From: Trichoderma breve
Lineage: Eukaryota > Ascomycota > Sordariomycetes > Hypocreales > Hypocreaceae
Direction: 5' to 3'
NCBI RefSeq assembly: GCF_028502605.1
Contig: NC_079232.1
Coordinates: forward strand, 6,138,001 to 6,202,000
DNA: 64,000 bases
A model generated the notes under the pieces. The model searched no databases, was not told the DNA's origin, and saw only the letters and a program-made list of their open reading frames with translations. Position numbers and translations under genes: made by a program. This document shows, one piece after another, positions 12,147-26,304 of the stretch. Every line of letters begins with the position of its first letter. Position 1 is the stretch's first letter.

Positions 12147-14718
12147 ATTTCGACGGTTAGAGCGGAGGAAAAGAAAGCAGATGGTAGAGGTTCTCAATGG
12201 CGTGAACGGGTACGGGTCATTTTCTTTTGGGTGTGTTCCAACTGGACATTACGGCCTCTTGTGACGACGGCATGAAACGATGGTGTCAAGTAGCGACAAC
12301 CGGCAGGGCTTCATCCTACCTAGTCGGAAATACCTAGGCTCATTCTCATAAAAAAGATACAAAGCTTCTTTTTTTGGTCCAGACATGGATGGCTCCTTGT
12401 CCCAGTTTCCAAGTGCAGACCTTGCTGGCTCTGCCAACGACTGACTGAATAAATTAATTAATCAACAGTCCTCCTCTTTATGCTAAAAGCTGCTCAGGAG
12501 TTTGGCATAACTACACAGCTAGTATGAGTTTCCTTTTGAATGCCGTACAACATTACGGTATCTTGACGTGTCGCCACGACTTACGCTGGTACATGTATAA
12601 AGGAGTAATACGCTCCTAAGCGTGTCAATACGCACAGTAGGATGCCGCCTTTGCCACTCAATAGTCTTGTTTTGCTCATTGAGTAAGCATACATGTAATA
12701 CTGAACAAGTGCCTGATATGTCATGAGACCCAAGCGCGAGTGTTGCTGTAGTGGGCGACGTTCAAACAAGAGAAGTGGTGAGCATAACGGCCAGCAATCT
12801 CTCAGTCATGCAGTTGTCACGTTGCATCGCACTGCTCGTATATCGGGCATTAATTCTATGGATGGCTTATCATCTGTTGACGCAGTGAGAGATTAGGAGC
12901 ACGTTTCACAACAATGTCGGCGCAAGCAAAAAGAGACTGGAGACTTTGGTGGCGCTTTCGTTTCTTCCTTGGGCGTTGCTGAGAGATCGGCACAGATGCA
13001 TCCGGAGAGGGGAAGATGGTTGATCGATAATGACAGCCCTAGCAGCAAATCTTGACCTGGATTCATACTCTGTGATTAGCTTGTGGAAGAAACCGGTAGC
13101 TTCTTTGTTTGTTTTTTGTTAGTTTTCCAACAGTTGTCGTTTGTTTGTTTGTGGCCAGGATAGTCACATTCTGGTCATTCCGCTGTTGAAACCTCGTGCT
13201 CCGTTTCTACAGTTCAGCGTACGTGGACATATGAGCTAAAACCACCTGGGATAGGTCCCCTAGCGCGCCTATTTTAAGGTTGAGCCGCTGAAACTTTGGA
13301 CAGCTCCTGCCCAGTCTCCAGCCTTTCTGGGCTCCCCGCAGCAGCCACGCACATGTGAGAGGCACTAGGCTTCAAGCAATGCACCGGAGAGCTTCACTGA
13401 CTGTGTCTCGCTTTGCACAGCATGTCATGAGACATGAGAGACAAGGAGCAACAATTGAAGAAGACGGAAAGAGAAAGAAGGAAATCGAAAGTGGATCTTG
13501 GACGTGAGAAAGGCGGTGCGTAATGACGTGAGTTTCATCATCCATAAGAAACCAGCACTCAATGGTCAACTCAACCACTTTTGGCGAGGTGCAGCTGGTT
13601 GAAATGGGCTTGATGCTAATTGCACACGAGGACGGAGTTGGTACTTGAAATGGTACTGACCTGGATGCACTACGCGATGTATGGCGCCCCGGTCATAGCG
13701 AGCGATTTCAGCGCTACCTTACCCGTATGCACCGGTACTGCCATTTCCAGCGCGTTTGCCTCTGTGCCACGCCGGCGCCCTGCAAGTACCTGGCCTAGTA
13801 GAATGGATGTACTGAAGGCCAGCATTGCCTCTCAGCAGCACCAACCCCCCAAAGAGAGCCACTGAAAGCCAAAACATGCCACCAAACCCCCATACTAAGT
13901 TTTCCCCCCATCTCCATCTCCATTCTTCATCCCCATCCTCTACTATCCCCATCTCCATCCACATCGACGTTATCCGCATCTTATAGCTCGTCCCCCATTT
14001 GATACCTCCATCAGCCACCCACTTCGACCTGCAGGAAGAATTGTACTGTGCTGTATCTATTCCGTCCTTGGCAACTGTCCGAAAAAATAGCCCGGCCCCC
14101 AAATCTCTTCTCCAGCCGGCTTCTGTAATCCGCATCGCTTGCCGATTGGCTTGTGCTCTACGAATCTTGGGCCCCTCACCCTGCTCTTATTTTTCCTTAC
14201 CTATTTTCTCTCTTCCAAATATTCATTCTTTTTCTTGCTGGTGACGACATCGGAGAGAGCGGCTCCTTTCAATGGTCTCTCTGAACTGATCGACATCGCT
14301 TCCGTTGCTGCTCATCCTAGACACACAACAAGCTAAAAGAAGAAGGAGAGATATCAAGCTCCAAACCGAGGCTTGCGAAGCTCATCACGTCGCAAAGCAT
14401 CGCCCTCGTCTTCACAAAGGGCCGGGACGATCAAAGACATTTTTCACGATTTTGCAGTGAGTTTTCCACCCCTGCCTCCCTCTCCCGCCACTTCGTTGGT
14501 CCGTTATAGTTCGTTCCATTCCATGCTGTTCCTGCATCTCACTCACCCGTATCCACATCCTAGCACGAACTCCAATCGTGGCGGCGCAGCTCTTTTTTTC
14601 CCTCGCGAATTAACGGACGATACGAACACAGAGATTCGTCATCGCCTACTGTCCAATCTCTCCCTTCCCAATCATATCCGAGGCGTCGAGCCCCCTCGAA
14701 GGCGAAACCGTGCCCACA
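12147..14718. other. Intergenic spacer and RhoGAP gene promoter/leader
   Basis: No gene is supported in these 2.6 kb. The left part is the eS28 3' flank. From about 13870 to 14720 the plus strand becomes pyrimidine-rich, with degenerate CCATCT-type runs at 13900-13970, consistent with the promoter and a long leader of the RhoGAP gene. The short open frames here overlap one another and show no domains. Confidence 0.5.
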
Positions 14719-17519
14719 ATGTCCGACTTTCGCTCCCCCATTGACACCTCGGTGCCGTCACTGTCGCTCCAGATGCCGCAGATGACGACGCAGCAGCACA
14801 GGCGAGACTATTCAGGGTCCATTACACTAGACGACCACACACTGGGCCGACCAGCTTCCGGCGATGCTGCTACCGTGCAAGAAGGCGCTGAAACCGATCC
14901 AAAGATCAGCGAGGGCATGACGACGCTTCACCTGGGGACTGCTGCGGACCAGCCTAGCCCTCCACCCCCGACTGATCCAGCCGTGTTGAAGCTGGTTGGC
15001 GAGGTGCTGGCATCCGAGGTACGAATCTTGCGAGTGAAATGCGCGCGCGTCATCTCGATGCTAACTCTTCTCAACAGCAAGGTATTCCCGCGCTGCTACA
15101 GCGCTTGAAGCAGAGCATAGCTTCCGCAAAAGTGAGTTGCTTTATCTTGCATCTAGATCGTAGTCCCTGTACATAGGCGGCGGGCTGGACATGCAGTGCT
15201 AGCTGCAGCTCTAGCACCATGGGGCTGAGACAAGAGAAGCGAAGACGAAACTGACGTCGAATTAGGAATTCGGTACCTTTCTCAAAAAACGAGCCGGCCT
15301 GGAAGAAGACAGTGCCCAGACCCTCAAGAAGCTGGCGCGCGCCACCCAGGATAACATACGACGACCCGAACACCGCGCAGGCACATTCGTTCACGTCTAT
15401 GAGGAAATGGTCCATATTCACGAGCGCATGGCTGATAATGGCATCCAGTTTGCCGCCACACTTCTCCAGATGAACGAAGAGCTCCTCGAGGCCGCCGGAA
15501 ATGCCGAGCGCAACCGCAAGGTCTGGAAGGCCAACGGCCTAGCTGCTGAGCAGAAAGTTGTCGACCTCGAAGCCGCCATGCGCAAGAGCAAAGCAAAATA
15601 CGATTCTCTAGCTGAAGAGTATGATCGCGCCAGGACGGGCGAGAGCAGGCCCGGCGGCGGCAAGGTCTTGGGCGCATTCAAGGCGCACAAGTCAGCCGCC
15701 CAACAGGAAGAGGAGCTCCTGAAGAAGGTTCAGACCGCAGACCAGATATACCACAGCGCCGTCACCAGTCTTCAGACCGAAAAGGCCCAGCTTCAGACCA
15801 CGACTCGCCCCGAGATCGTCAAGTCATTACAAGAGGCTATCCGCGAGATAGATTCCGCCGTTGGGATGCAAATGCAAAGATTCGGTAAGTATTGGCCGGC
15901 AAAATACGAACTGCGAGCTGGATGCTGACTGGTAAACTCTTCTGTAGCTTTGAACAACGAGAACCTGCTGCTAGGCAATGGTCTTGTCATCAGCCCCTTT
16001 AGGAACACAGCTTCCATCGGCCCCAACCAGCCCCGAAGCATGAGATATGCCATTGCATCCATCAGCATCGACAAGGACCTAGATGAGTTCGTAGCAGGAT
16101 TTCACTCCAAGGTTCAGCCAAACCCTGGCGAGATCAAATATGAACGCAATCCGGTGCGTATTCAATGTCCCATCTGACGATCATATCTAGCCACTCCTAT
16201 ACTAACATGCTTTCTTCCTTTACCTTTAGGTCCTTGGCCCAGCCCCCAGCACCATGGGCCACTCATCATTGCCCTCTGTCTCCCACACTTCTAAGCCTTC
16301 CGTCAGCCAGGCTGCTCCTCAAGGCCAATACCAGCAATCCCCGCAGTCCTTTTCTGTCAACTCAAGAACAGGCCCTTCCAATAGCTTTGGCAGTCCGCCA
16401 CCAGGCGGTCCAGGTCTCCAGGGACCACCAGGACCAGGAACCATTGTGCCAGCGGCTGCTTCAACTCCCACCAGTGCAGAGCCTCTCAAGTCGTTCCATC
16501 AGCCCAATCACAGCCGAACCTTTAGCCAGGGCAACATGCTGAACTCTCCTGTCAGCCCTCCATCTCAGCAGTACGGCGCAGGTCCAGCACCAGGAGCTCC
16601 TCGATTCCCCAATGGCGGCCCCACTGCCACCGGCCCGCCTCAACTCGGAGCGCTTCCGTTCCAAGATAACGAAGGCCCATCAGCCAAGAGCGCTTCGCCT
16701 CCTCAGTTGGGACTTCCGTACCAGCCTCCTGGGCCAAGCGCTCCGCCGGCATACAGTGCCCCCAACCACGGCCCCCCAGCCTCCAAGCCAGTGTTTGGTG
16801 TTCATCTCGGTCGCCTTTATGAGAGGGACGGCCTTGCTGTCCCTATGGTTGTGTATCAGTGTATCCAGGCCGTTGACTTGTTTGGTCTCGGGGTAGAGGG
16901 CATCTACCGTCAATCTGGGTCGTTGAATCACATTAACAGACTGAAAACAATGTTCGATTCTGGTATGTCCCACGTCCATCCCTTTGGCTACTTGGCCACC
17001 TACTAATACTCTCTTGTGCAGAATCCCAGGCACAAGCCCTTGATTTCAGAAATCCGGAGAACTTCTTTCATGATGTCAACAGTGTTACGGGCCTGTTGAA
17101 GCAGTTCTTCCGTGACCTGCCTGACCCCTTGTTCACGACAGAACACCACAGCAGCTTTATTAACGCGGCGAGTATGTCATCTCCCAAAACCCAAGGCTCT
17201 TTTTGCCTGTTTTGACTTGTTTACTAACCATGTACTTGCAGAAAACGAGGATGAGATTGTTCGACGAGACTCTCTCCACGCCATCATCAACAGCCTACCC
17301 GACCCCAACTACGCTACCCTGCGCGCCCTGATGCTTCATCTTCACCGCGTCATTGACAACTCTCACGTCAACCGCATGAACTCCCACAACCTAGCCGTCA
17401 TCCTCGGTCCAACCCTCATGGGCACTGACCCAAGCACCGCCATTACAGATGCTGGCTGGCAGATCAAAGTCATCGATACCATTTTGGTCAACACATACCA
17501 GATTTTCGATGAGGATTAA
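14719..17519 (+). CDS. rgd1: Rgd1-like F-BAR and RhoGAP protein
   Basis: Seven exons encode about 779 residues: 14719-15018, 15078-15131, 15266-15884, 15948-16153, 16230-16962, 17022-17171 and 17242-17519. All introns are GT-AG and the frame is continuous. After a short N-terminal tail, residues about 100-330 form a helical region rich in Glu, Lys and Arg that matches an F-BAR domain, which binds curved membrane. A Pro/Gly/Gln-rich linker (about 395-580) follows. The RhoGAP domain starts at FGVHLGRL (about 582) and carries the arginine finger in GIYRQSG (Arg620), then LKQFFRDLPDPL and NLAVILGPTLM. The architecture is that of yeast Rgd1, a GAP for Rho3/Rho4 in polarised growth and wall stress. 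The ATG at 14719 opens the frame; an in-frame GTG nine bases earlier was not used. Confidence 0.93.
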
Positions 17520-18996
17520 TTTAGCTTGCTATGCACTTTCTAAAGAAATCTAGTCTCCTATTTCTGTTTTATCTCCATCTTATCTCTATTGCATGGCGTT
17601 TCCATTCTTTCGTTCCCTAGTTATTCTTTTCTTCCCTTACTCTTATCTCACCTTTCCAATCATTAGTCGGTTTTCTTTTCTGCTTTTCCTCTGTACTTCT
17701 CACAAACGTGTCGATTTATACAATCAATTTCCTTTACATTTTGCTTCCCATCCACCACCCCAAAATTTATCATCGCTATTTAGTTGAAACACCTTTCTTG
17801 CTGGAGAAGGTCTCTAAATCTGCCTCTGTATTGTTCATAGCTTCAAGTACTACTGATCGGTCGCTTGCTGGCTAAGAAGACCACGTGCGTCTTTATTTCC
17901 TTTCTGTCATGGGAGCGATGTGGATGGGATTGATGGATGGAATGACTAGATTGTATAAGCTAGGATAACTTCAAAGTATATAATAGAATGTTGTCCCCTT
18001 TTTTCATCTTGTCTCCGTTCTCCTCTGCCGCAACTATTCATCGCATTATGTGTGTATATATAAATCAAGTCATTCAATTCAGAAAAGGTATCCTACAGAG
18101 AAACAGCAAAAGAAAACAAAAACAACCAGCAAAGAGCAAAACCAGGCTTCAAAACCTCTCCCTATACCCATGCCGTTCACAACAAACTCCAAAATCCCAG
18201 GTTGATGAAAAACAAAAGCAATGATTCGCAATGAGCCTCCTTCTACATCAATGTCGGTTTCAGAATATGTCACACCCTTCTTTAACCCCTTTCCTCCTGT
18301 ATCACAATTTTATGGCTTCTCCAGCACAAAGAAACAAGTTGGTGAAGAATCCCTCTCTACTCCTCTGACAAAATGGAAAGTGTAGCGGAAAGAAAGAAAA
18401 AAAATTGACAAAGAAAAAGAAAAGAAAAACATAAGGGGGTTGAAAGAAAATGCTATGCTGTCGATGACACAACTCCTCTCATTCCAAGGTATCTCTTCCT
18501 CCCTACGCGATCCCAAAACGGACGTCCATTTCCACTGTTGGCTTTTCATGCCCCTTTTCGCTACCAACCGACGCATAAGCCATAGCAATTAGGGAATTCA
18601 TCTCCACATCTGGTATGATACGTCCTCCTAAACAGGACAGACAAACAAAAGTAAAGAAAAAAAGTAGACAGTAAACACAAAATGCAGAAGAAAAAGGCAC
18701 TACCTTGAGGGAGATATGCATCCTAAGGCAAGGGCCTGGAGTTCCCGCTCGCCTTCTTCTTTTTTGCTTCTCCTCTGCCGGATAAAAGCATGATCATGAA
18801 CGTAGCCATTATGCGCGCTGAATAGTGCTTCGTGATGATGAGATGAATATGATGCTGAAAGACAAGCAACCCAGACCTTGAAAGGAAAAAAGACCAAACA
18901 ACCCTAAGTATAATAAAGAAGTATAAGAGAAAATGAGAGGGGAAAGGGCTACCGGGAAAGCCAAGAAGCCAATACTCTCTTCTCAATACACGCAAA
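17520..18996. other. Convergent 3' flanks of RhoGAP and Med12 genes
   Basis: Both neighbouring genes end into this 1.5 kb. It is AT-rich, with T-rich runs on the left half and A-rich runs on the right half, as expected for 3' UTRs and poly(A) signals of two converging transcripts. I see no further gene. Confidence 0.6.
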
Positions 18997-21900
18997 CTAG
19001 TGTATTCTAATGGCTTCAAAAAGGCCCAAGCTCAAGCTCGTATCATTCACGCCGACGTTGGGAGTGGGCTCGCTCAGTAACTCCCATCGCCGAAGGACAA
19101 ACGGGGAGAGCCTCTCCTGGGTCGTCGGGCCAATGCCATACATTGCACCCATGCCCCTGGCTGCTGTGCTATGGGGCATCGTCGTCTTTTCTCTATGGGC
19201 AAGCATCAGGCCGTCTGTTGCGGTGAGCTGCGGGACGCTAAAGATGTAGAATAGGCGAGCGTCCGAAGACGAGTGCAAGTTTGGCATCATGCCAGGCACG
19301 AGAAGAATGGACTTGGCGCAGTGAAGGCGCAGGTCATCTGGCAGGCCATCCGCCAACACGGTGGTAACATCAAAAACCTGCTGCAGCAGGCTGGGACCAA
19401 CTATCTGGCTTGGCAGTGCTTCAAGCGCAAGGAACAGGCGACAGAGAGTCAGAACAGTATGCGCTCGTGCTTCGTGGTGCGGAGGCAAAACTAGCTTGCC
19501 TTGGGCAGTAGTGGTCATGACAGATGCGCTCAATGGTTCCAACGACACACTGTGGAGGAGCACGAATTTAAGCAGCATCGGTAACCAGTGTTCGATAATG
19601 GGTATCAGCAACCCCTTCATCTTGTCTTCTTGATCCTTTGGCGCAACGACGATTTCGACGAGATCGGACAGCCTGTCGGCCAGGACGCTGGTGAGCTGAG
19701 CCGTATTCGGCGGTTGTTGGCCTACAACGATGGCCTCAATAACGCCAAGGAGCTTCTCCGCCAGGTATAGATTATTGCTATTCGCAAGGGTATCATGGAG
19801 AACGCTTGGATCCTTGGATGACGATGAGGAAGTTGGGACTAGATCCAAAAATCGTGAACGGGCCTGGCTCTGTAGATGCCGAGAAATATCTTCACTCAAG
19901 CAGGGAAGCATAGTCGTCCACATGATATTTTGTGCTTCAATAGCACGATCCATAGCCTTGGCAAATAGATCAAACTGAGAAACGTGCTGTTGCTGGCCAT
20001 CTTCACCGTCGGTTGGGCGGGGTGCAGGAATGGAAAGGTCCATATTAAGCTTGATTTGACAGAAGGGCATAGTCAGCTCGTTCGCCAGGCGCAAGATTTG
20101 GTCATAAGGCGCAGCCGACGACGCGCCTTGATCCCCTTCCTGCTGAAACAGACTGCCGATTATCTCATGGACGAGGCGGAACCCTGCCGGCGGGATAGTT
20201 TTGGCGCTGAATACTTCGGTTACGTCTGCGGTGTGCACCACAATTAAGAGTCGCAAGGTGTCCAGCACACGCTCACGATACGTGCCGTCGTCTAGTAGCA
20301 GGTTTGCGTTCCCATCTCGCGCTCGAAGGTCTGCATATTCGACGACCGCGTGGCGTATGAGAGAAAGCAGACCTTTGTAATGATTGAACTGGATGGCCCG
20401 CTGGTAGATGCCAAAGCGGTAGGCCTCCTCCTGGCTGAGGTCGGTATCGGCAGGTAATTTCGATAGGATCAAATGAAGCAGCTCCTGAAGATATGTTACT
20501 GCCCCTGGGGTCGCCAGGTCAGGTGGCGCCGCCGCATCAGCCTCTCCTGGGGCAGCAGCTCGGGTCAAGCTTGCAGGGCCAACCAGGAACGAAACAGGCA
20601 AGGCATCGGTAATGATTAGGAGGGGAAACACGGCATCCAATCGCTTCCGGCTCTTGAGCAACCGAACACGTCCAACCCAGTCGGACATGAGCTTGTCGAA
20701 ATGCTGGGAGTCGAACAAACGAAGGCGGGTAAGAAGGGATGCGTGGATCCTGCGGTTGTCATCCATCTTGGCCCAGCCTGCTTCTAGTCTGCGTATGATG
20801 TATCCGAAGAGGCGATTCATGGTCGGGTGGTCGATGCTATTCCCACTGGCCAGCAGCTTCTCGATTTGTTCCGACACCTCGCCATCAGCGCCCGATGGTG
20901 GATTGACCATGTTATCTGAAATGGGGGAGCAAGCATCGGTCGCATTATTGCGATCACTTTGGGCAAGCTCATGGGCGAGATACTTGGATATTTCTTGGCG
21001 GCTCGGCATCCGCCTGGAGAGGAAGCACAGAGAAGCAAGCAACGGACGCGAAACCAGACCTTGCTCTTGATTAATGGCCTTTAGCCGCTCAAAGAAGATG
21101 TTGAATAAACGCTCTGCACCACCCTGAGCGTAAAAAACTTGGAGATTCAGGTTAACAGTATCGACACAGGACGCAAGCACCTCGATATTGGTTGTTCTAG
21201 AGCAAAGCTTCAAGACGTCGCAAAGTGCATAAAAGTCTTGAGTTCCCTCTAAAATAGTGCGGATCGCGGAGAACAGGCGCAGAGACACGGGCTGCACAGC
21301 CTTGACGAGCCTCAAGACAGTCTCGCGTAGATGAAGGCCCACGGTGGTCTGCAAAGCTTTTGAGCTGCTGATAATTCTAGGAAGAAGTTTCCGCAAGGGA
21401 ATCGGGTTTCTGCCAGCCATGGCATCGCCCTGTACGGGTAGGCCCAGGGTGTGGTTGACGCACATGAGGGCATTGCCAATGTCGTTTGCTTCTTCGGCAG
21501 TAGAATAGTTGGCAGCCCGTCTCAGCAGATTGGCCCGATCATCCTTCTGTTCTTCGGTGAGATAGCGTAATGGTAGGTGAACAAGCAGTCTGGTGGTGCA
21601 GGGAGCATCATCGGAATCGACCTCAGAAGGGTGGCTACAGGCGCCGCGAGCCATAAGCCACTTTAGGTACTGGGGAACCGAAAACTGTCCAGTCCGGACC
21701 AGCTCTGTTACCAGTTGATAGACGGTCTGCTTCCGCCCCCCATCCCCGGCTGGTATGGTGTCCATGTGCTCGAGGATCGCACCGGTGATGTTGACCCTGA
21801 GCGTGCTCCAAAACCGGATCAAGTTGGCCGCGATGTACACCCTTGCCAAGCCGGGACGGTAAAAGGAAGTAGCCCAGTCTACGGTAGTCCTGACGATATC

Positions 21901-23943
21901 AACCTTGTCGTCTCCAGTAGCCCAGCATTTCTGTGGTAGATCGCGGTCTATCTGACTAAGAAGCGTAGCGTCCAAAAGCCGCACCAGCTGTGGTCGCCCG
22001 GCCAATGGCGAAGCAGTGCTTGTGAAAGACAATTGGCCATTTCTGATGTTGATGTAGTGGTACGCTTCTCGGCCCACTTTGTCATCTCGTGGTAAGAAGG
22101 CGTCTAGAGCATCTCTATACTTTGGCCAAAGGCCTGGGTCGATGAAGCTATCGGGGTTATTCCTGAGGAGGGAGGATAACAAGCTGGAAAGCTGGCTCGA
22201 TAGTTGCATGAGGATATCCTTGTCAGGAGAAATATGAATCTATCATTTCACATAGTTAGTATGGTTATCCACTCATTCCCTCTCTCCTCAACCTCATCGT
22301 TCATCCCAATGTAATCCTTGCTTACGGGCCATAAAAAAGCAGGGAGAGAAATGTAATGGAGCAGCTGACTTACGGTATTGAGATGGGCAAGAAGGGAGTA
22401 TACAAGACGGCGTCCATATTTTCGGGAGCGTAAGATGTCGGCCCAGCAAATCTGAGCAATCAGGATCCACATAGGAATCTTGGACTGGGGGCTATGTTCC
22501 AAGCCAGACGTGATCCAATCAAGATAGTGATCTCGGTCAAGGAGCTTTTCGGCGTAGAGATTCGTCGCCAGTCGTATACTAATCAACTAAAGTCAGCTTC
22601 GATAGAGGGCAAAGAGTGAGGGCTTCAACTCACGCATAAGTCAACTTGGCCTTCCAGTCTTGCTCGCCAAATGCCGAGGCAACAGATTCTACAAATTGCT
22701 CCACGAAAACAGTCCAGTCCCTTATCCATTTGAATTCGCCTGCTATAGCAAAGGCGCCGCCGGGAGCTCCTTTTCTTTTAAAAGCACGAATCTCGTTGGC
22801 ACCAACGCATTTGGCCAGCCAGACAGCTCGTTCGGTCGGCACGCTTTTGTTGAGACACTGGTCGAGAAGAGTTCGCCCTCGGATACCATGAGGGATAGTT
22901 CTACTCAGCCGACGAAGAGATATGGCAGGATTGGCCAAATCCTTCATCCATACTTCCCTCTTGGTATCGGTAAGGGTAACGCGAGGAGGAGGTTTAAATG
23001 TCGATGGAGCAGTGACGTGGCCGCGATGTCTGCGCTGGTTAAGCACACCCATGAAGATGGTGGATAGGGCACTCAGGCCGGTCTTTTGCTTGATGGCCGG
23101 GGATATTGTCATTCTCGCGGTGCTCGTCTCGTTCTGATTGCCACGATCCCACGTGCCCTTCTGGATCGCTTCAGGGCTCCAGTCGTCCTCGTGGTGTTTG
23201 CCATTGCCGCCATGCCAAGGAAAGAAGTCGGCGTGTCCAGAAAAGAGCCCCCGACTGAACGGGTCACCACCTGCAGGGTTGGGCTTTTTGTCCGCAGAGG
23301 GATACCGTGGAGCATTCTTGGGAACCTCGACAGTCCACGGCCTGGGGCGACCATCCTTCTTGAGGGCGGGAGTAGCCCTTGGAGGTGCTGCTAACCTCCT
23401 CGAGAGCTCTGGATATGTCTGTGATGTCGGCGGGCGTCGTCTGGGCATGGGTAAAGGATGATTATCGTTATCGAAGTCGGCGGCCGAGGCCCGAGAGGGT
23501 GCCGGGCTTGAGCCATCGACATCTACGGCGTCAGCCATGGACGGCCCACGCGACGTTGTGTGGCTCTGTGGTGACGAAGCAGCAGAAACAGATGCCGAGG
23601 CCGAAGCCGACATTGATGCTGAAGCTACGCTTCCAGGAGCGTCGATATTGGAAAGTTCGAGGCGCAACCGAGAGCCGACTCTTCGCGGCGTGGTGACGAG
23701 GCGGCCGTGGCCTTGGGCAAGGTTTGCGCCCTGGCCCTGCCCTTGACCTTGGGCCTGGGCAGGATCGAAAGAATCGCTCGAGGCATCGCTAAGGGCCGAG
23801 TCCTTGCGCACAGGTGATGAAGGAAACAGCTGCTGCGACAGAGCGCGTTGGGGCGGAGGCCGCTGAACCGGCGGCAGCGTCGTGCTGCTGAGGGTTCGCT
23901 GCGGCGGTCGCGGGTGGACGCCGATGGGGGTCCTGGAGGTCAT
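18997..23943 (-). CDS. SRB8: Mediator subunit 12 (Med12/Srb8)
   Basis: Three exons on the minus strand, 23943-22634, 22578-22374 and 22239-18997, encode about 1585 residues. Both introns are GT-AG (donors GTGAGT and GTAAGT), and CTAAC lies near the second acceptor. The first 250 residues are Pro/Ser/Gln-rich and disordered. The conserved Med12 segment follows around residues 290-420, with RGRTLLDQCLNKSVP and RAVWLAKCVGANEIR. Exon 2 continues with DRDHYLDWITSGLE. The long third exon is largely alpha-helical repeat sequence, and the C-terminus contains RWELLSEPTPNVG and LFEAI, typical of fungal Med12. Med12 belongs to the CDK8 kinase module of Mediator, where it activates Cdk8 with cyclin C and restrains polymerase II transcription. 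The length fits the fungal family. Confidence 0.94.
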
Positions 23944-26280
23944 CTCTCAGACGGGAGGTGAGGCGCCATCCCGTTGTATTGCTAGCTATGAAGATGTGGA
24001 TGCCAACAAAGGTTAGGGTAGTAGGTAGGTGCTGCGAGGTGGATGCGTAGGTACCGAGTCGATACTGTGCGATACGGGTAGCAGACGGGTAGCAGCCGGG
24101 TAGTTGGTTAGTTCGGAGAGGCGAATAGACGTGCCAAAGGTCGGTCGAGCCTGATGACAGTTGCCGCAGCGGAAAGAGAGGTTGAGAGAAGGTTGATATG
24201 AGGTGGACAACAGCCGCGAGGAAGATGAGTGGACGTTGGATTTTTTTGGGCCCCGAGAAGGTACGGAACCGTCAACCGATGTCCGGCAGAAGGGAGTTGT
24301 ATTTTCCCGCTGCACCCGAATATCAGCCCCAGCCTCAGGCGTTGCGATAGCGCGCGCGGCAGCAAATCAGGGCTCTGGCGCACGACTCGCGAGGACGATT
24401 GATGTGCGTATCTGAGGAGGCAAGATGCCGATGAGGCGGTGCAATGGCGTGCAAAAGCAGAACAGCCAAGATGAAGTTCCAATGACGGAATGAAGGGGAA
24501 AAAAGAGGGAGTCGATATGACAGACGGCAAAGGCGTTTTGGGAGCGAACAATGGCCGCGAGAGCGAAGCTGACGGCTCGATTCCCTTAGCACCTATTTTT
24601 TGTCTCGCCAAGGTACGGGACAGGGTATCTGTACCTGTCGCACAGCACGCCGAGGGCGTTCCGTATCTGTACCCTGGACACTGTGCGATGCTGACTGGAC
24701 GCACAATTCCCACTAATCTTTGGGCCGTTGTAGGTGGTGTGACAGCCTACAGGTATGAGTACGAGTACAGGCAGGTACTGCGGCACTAAGGCCTGAGGGC
24801 TGCGAGGACACTGTACAAACTTGTCTAGCGGTTCGTCCCCAGCGTACAGTAGGTCCGGATGCTGGTCCTGACACCGGATTTTGCGCGGCTTTTTTCTTTC
24901 TTTCTTTTTTCTCTCCTTTCCTTTGTGTAACGTGAGATGCGTGACAGGTACTACTCGTACTTGACCCAACAGCTTCCTACCTACCTTACCTGCACGAGCA
25001 GTAGCACGGGGCGTGGAGCACAGCAGACCTAAAATTACTGAAAGGCAAGGTACTGGTACCTACTTGCCTTAGTAACCTTGGCAGCGCCTTGATCCTTAAT
25101 CACCAGCGCACAAGGACGATAAGAGGCAGCTCGGGTAATATCGACAGGGCCAGTGCAGCGTTTATTTCCCTTTGACGACTTGAACGATGTCAAACAACCT
25201 TACACAAAACCCAGCCCCTATTCAATATTCAACCACCACAAATCTCAAAGCGATATTGGAGATGATCCTTGGGCACAAGAGGGCCGGATGCCAACAGGAA
25301 CCGGACGAGGAGGGGGCGTGCAGTGCTGCCTCTTTTGGACGGGCAAACAAGTTAGCAGCGCGATAAGGCACTCATCGGTGGATTCAGGTTTGATGTTCCA
25401 GTTAGCAAAAAGCATCGCTCAGGGCCTTCCAGCGGGATTGCGGCCATTGGCGGGCGCTATGCAGCCAATATTGCCGCTAGACCACGGAAAGCTGCTTGCT
25501 CCGTACCTGATGTACTCGTAGTACTGTCCTTCCATGGCAATATGGGGTTGGTGAAGGTACCTCTACAAATCAGGAACTCGCTCCAGCCCGCGATGCGCCA
25601 CATGCCACCACGACATTTGCTGTGTGGCTGCGGCCACCCCGTTGCACCATCTCCCCCATCCCCAAAATTTCCCCTCAGATTTGATGGATCCCAGCTGCAA
25701 ATAACCTCTCGAGTAGCGCGGAGCCAGCATTTACTGTATTGTTTACGGCTTGGCTTTGGCGGCAGCATTGTTGGCACGCATCCAGACAAATAGGTACTCG
25801 GTCAGTTCAGCCGCCCTTTCAGCCGAGTCGAGTCGAGGCAGAAAATGAACGGAACGACGTTCAGACACGGCCGGAGAGACTCGAGCTCTCGGGGAGATGT
25901 TGCAAGTTGCAAGTTGCAAGCCGGCATGATTCATGACTTGATACCACGTTTTCTCCCGGACGTTTCTCGCCATCTTCTCGCGGTAGACAAGGGGTGGGCT
26001 TTTTATCCGGCCCGCCATTACGAAATATTCGCCTTGCCATTACTCATTACTCAAGATCAAAGCGTGCAGTAATACTAATTCCGACGACAACGAGACGGAC
26101 TAAAAGCAAGGTAAGGCACGATGGCGGACCAATGTCCATCAAGAAAACGGACTATTACTAGCACGATATCTGTCATATCTTCTGTACGAGCACTTGGACT
26201 CCGGACAGCACGCGGAATGCGGAAACATGCAGCCCCCGCACAAGATACAGACATGCATGCTTGGACATGTACAGGATATC

Positions 26281-26304
26281 CCATCTCCATCTCCATCTCC
26301 ATCT
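26281..26304. repeat. CCATCT hexanucleotide microsatellite
   Basis: Four tandem copies of CCATCT lie in intergenic DNA upstream of MED12. It is a simple sequence repeat with no associated gene. Confidence 0.85.

Noticed and set aside
24108..24713. 201-codon frame on the minus strand upstream of MED12
   Set aside because: Low-complexity Ser/Leu/Arg sequence in the MED12 promoter and leader; no family match and no supporting structure.
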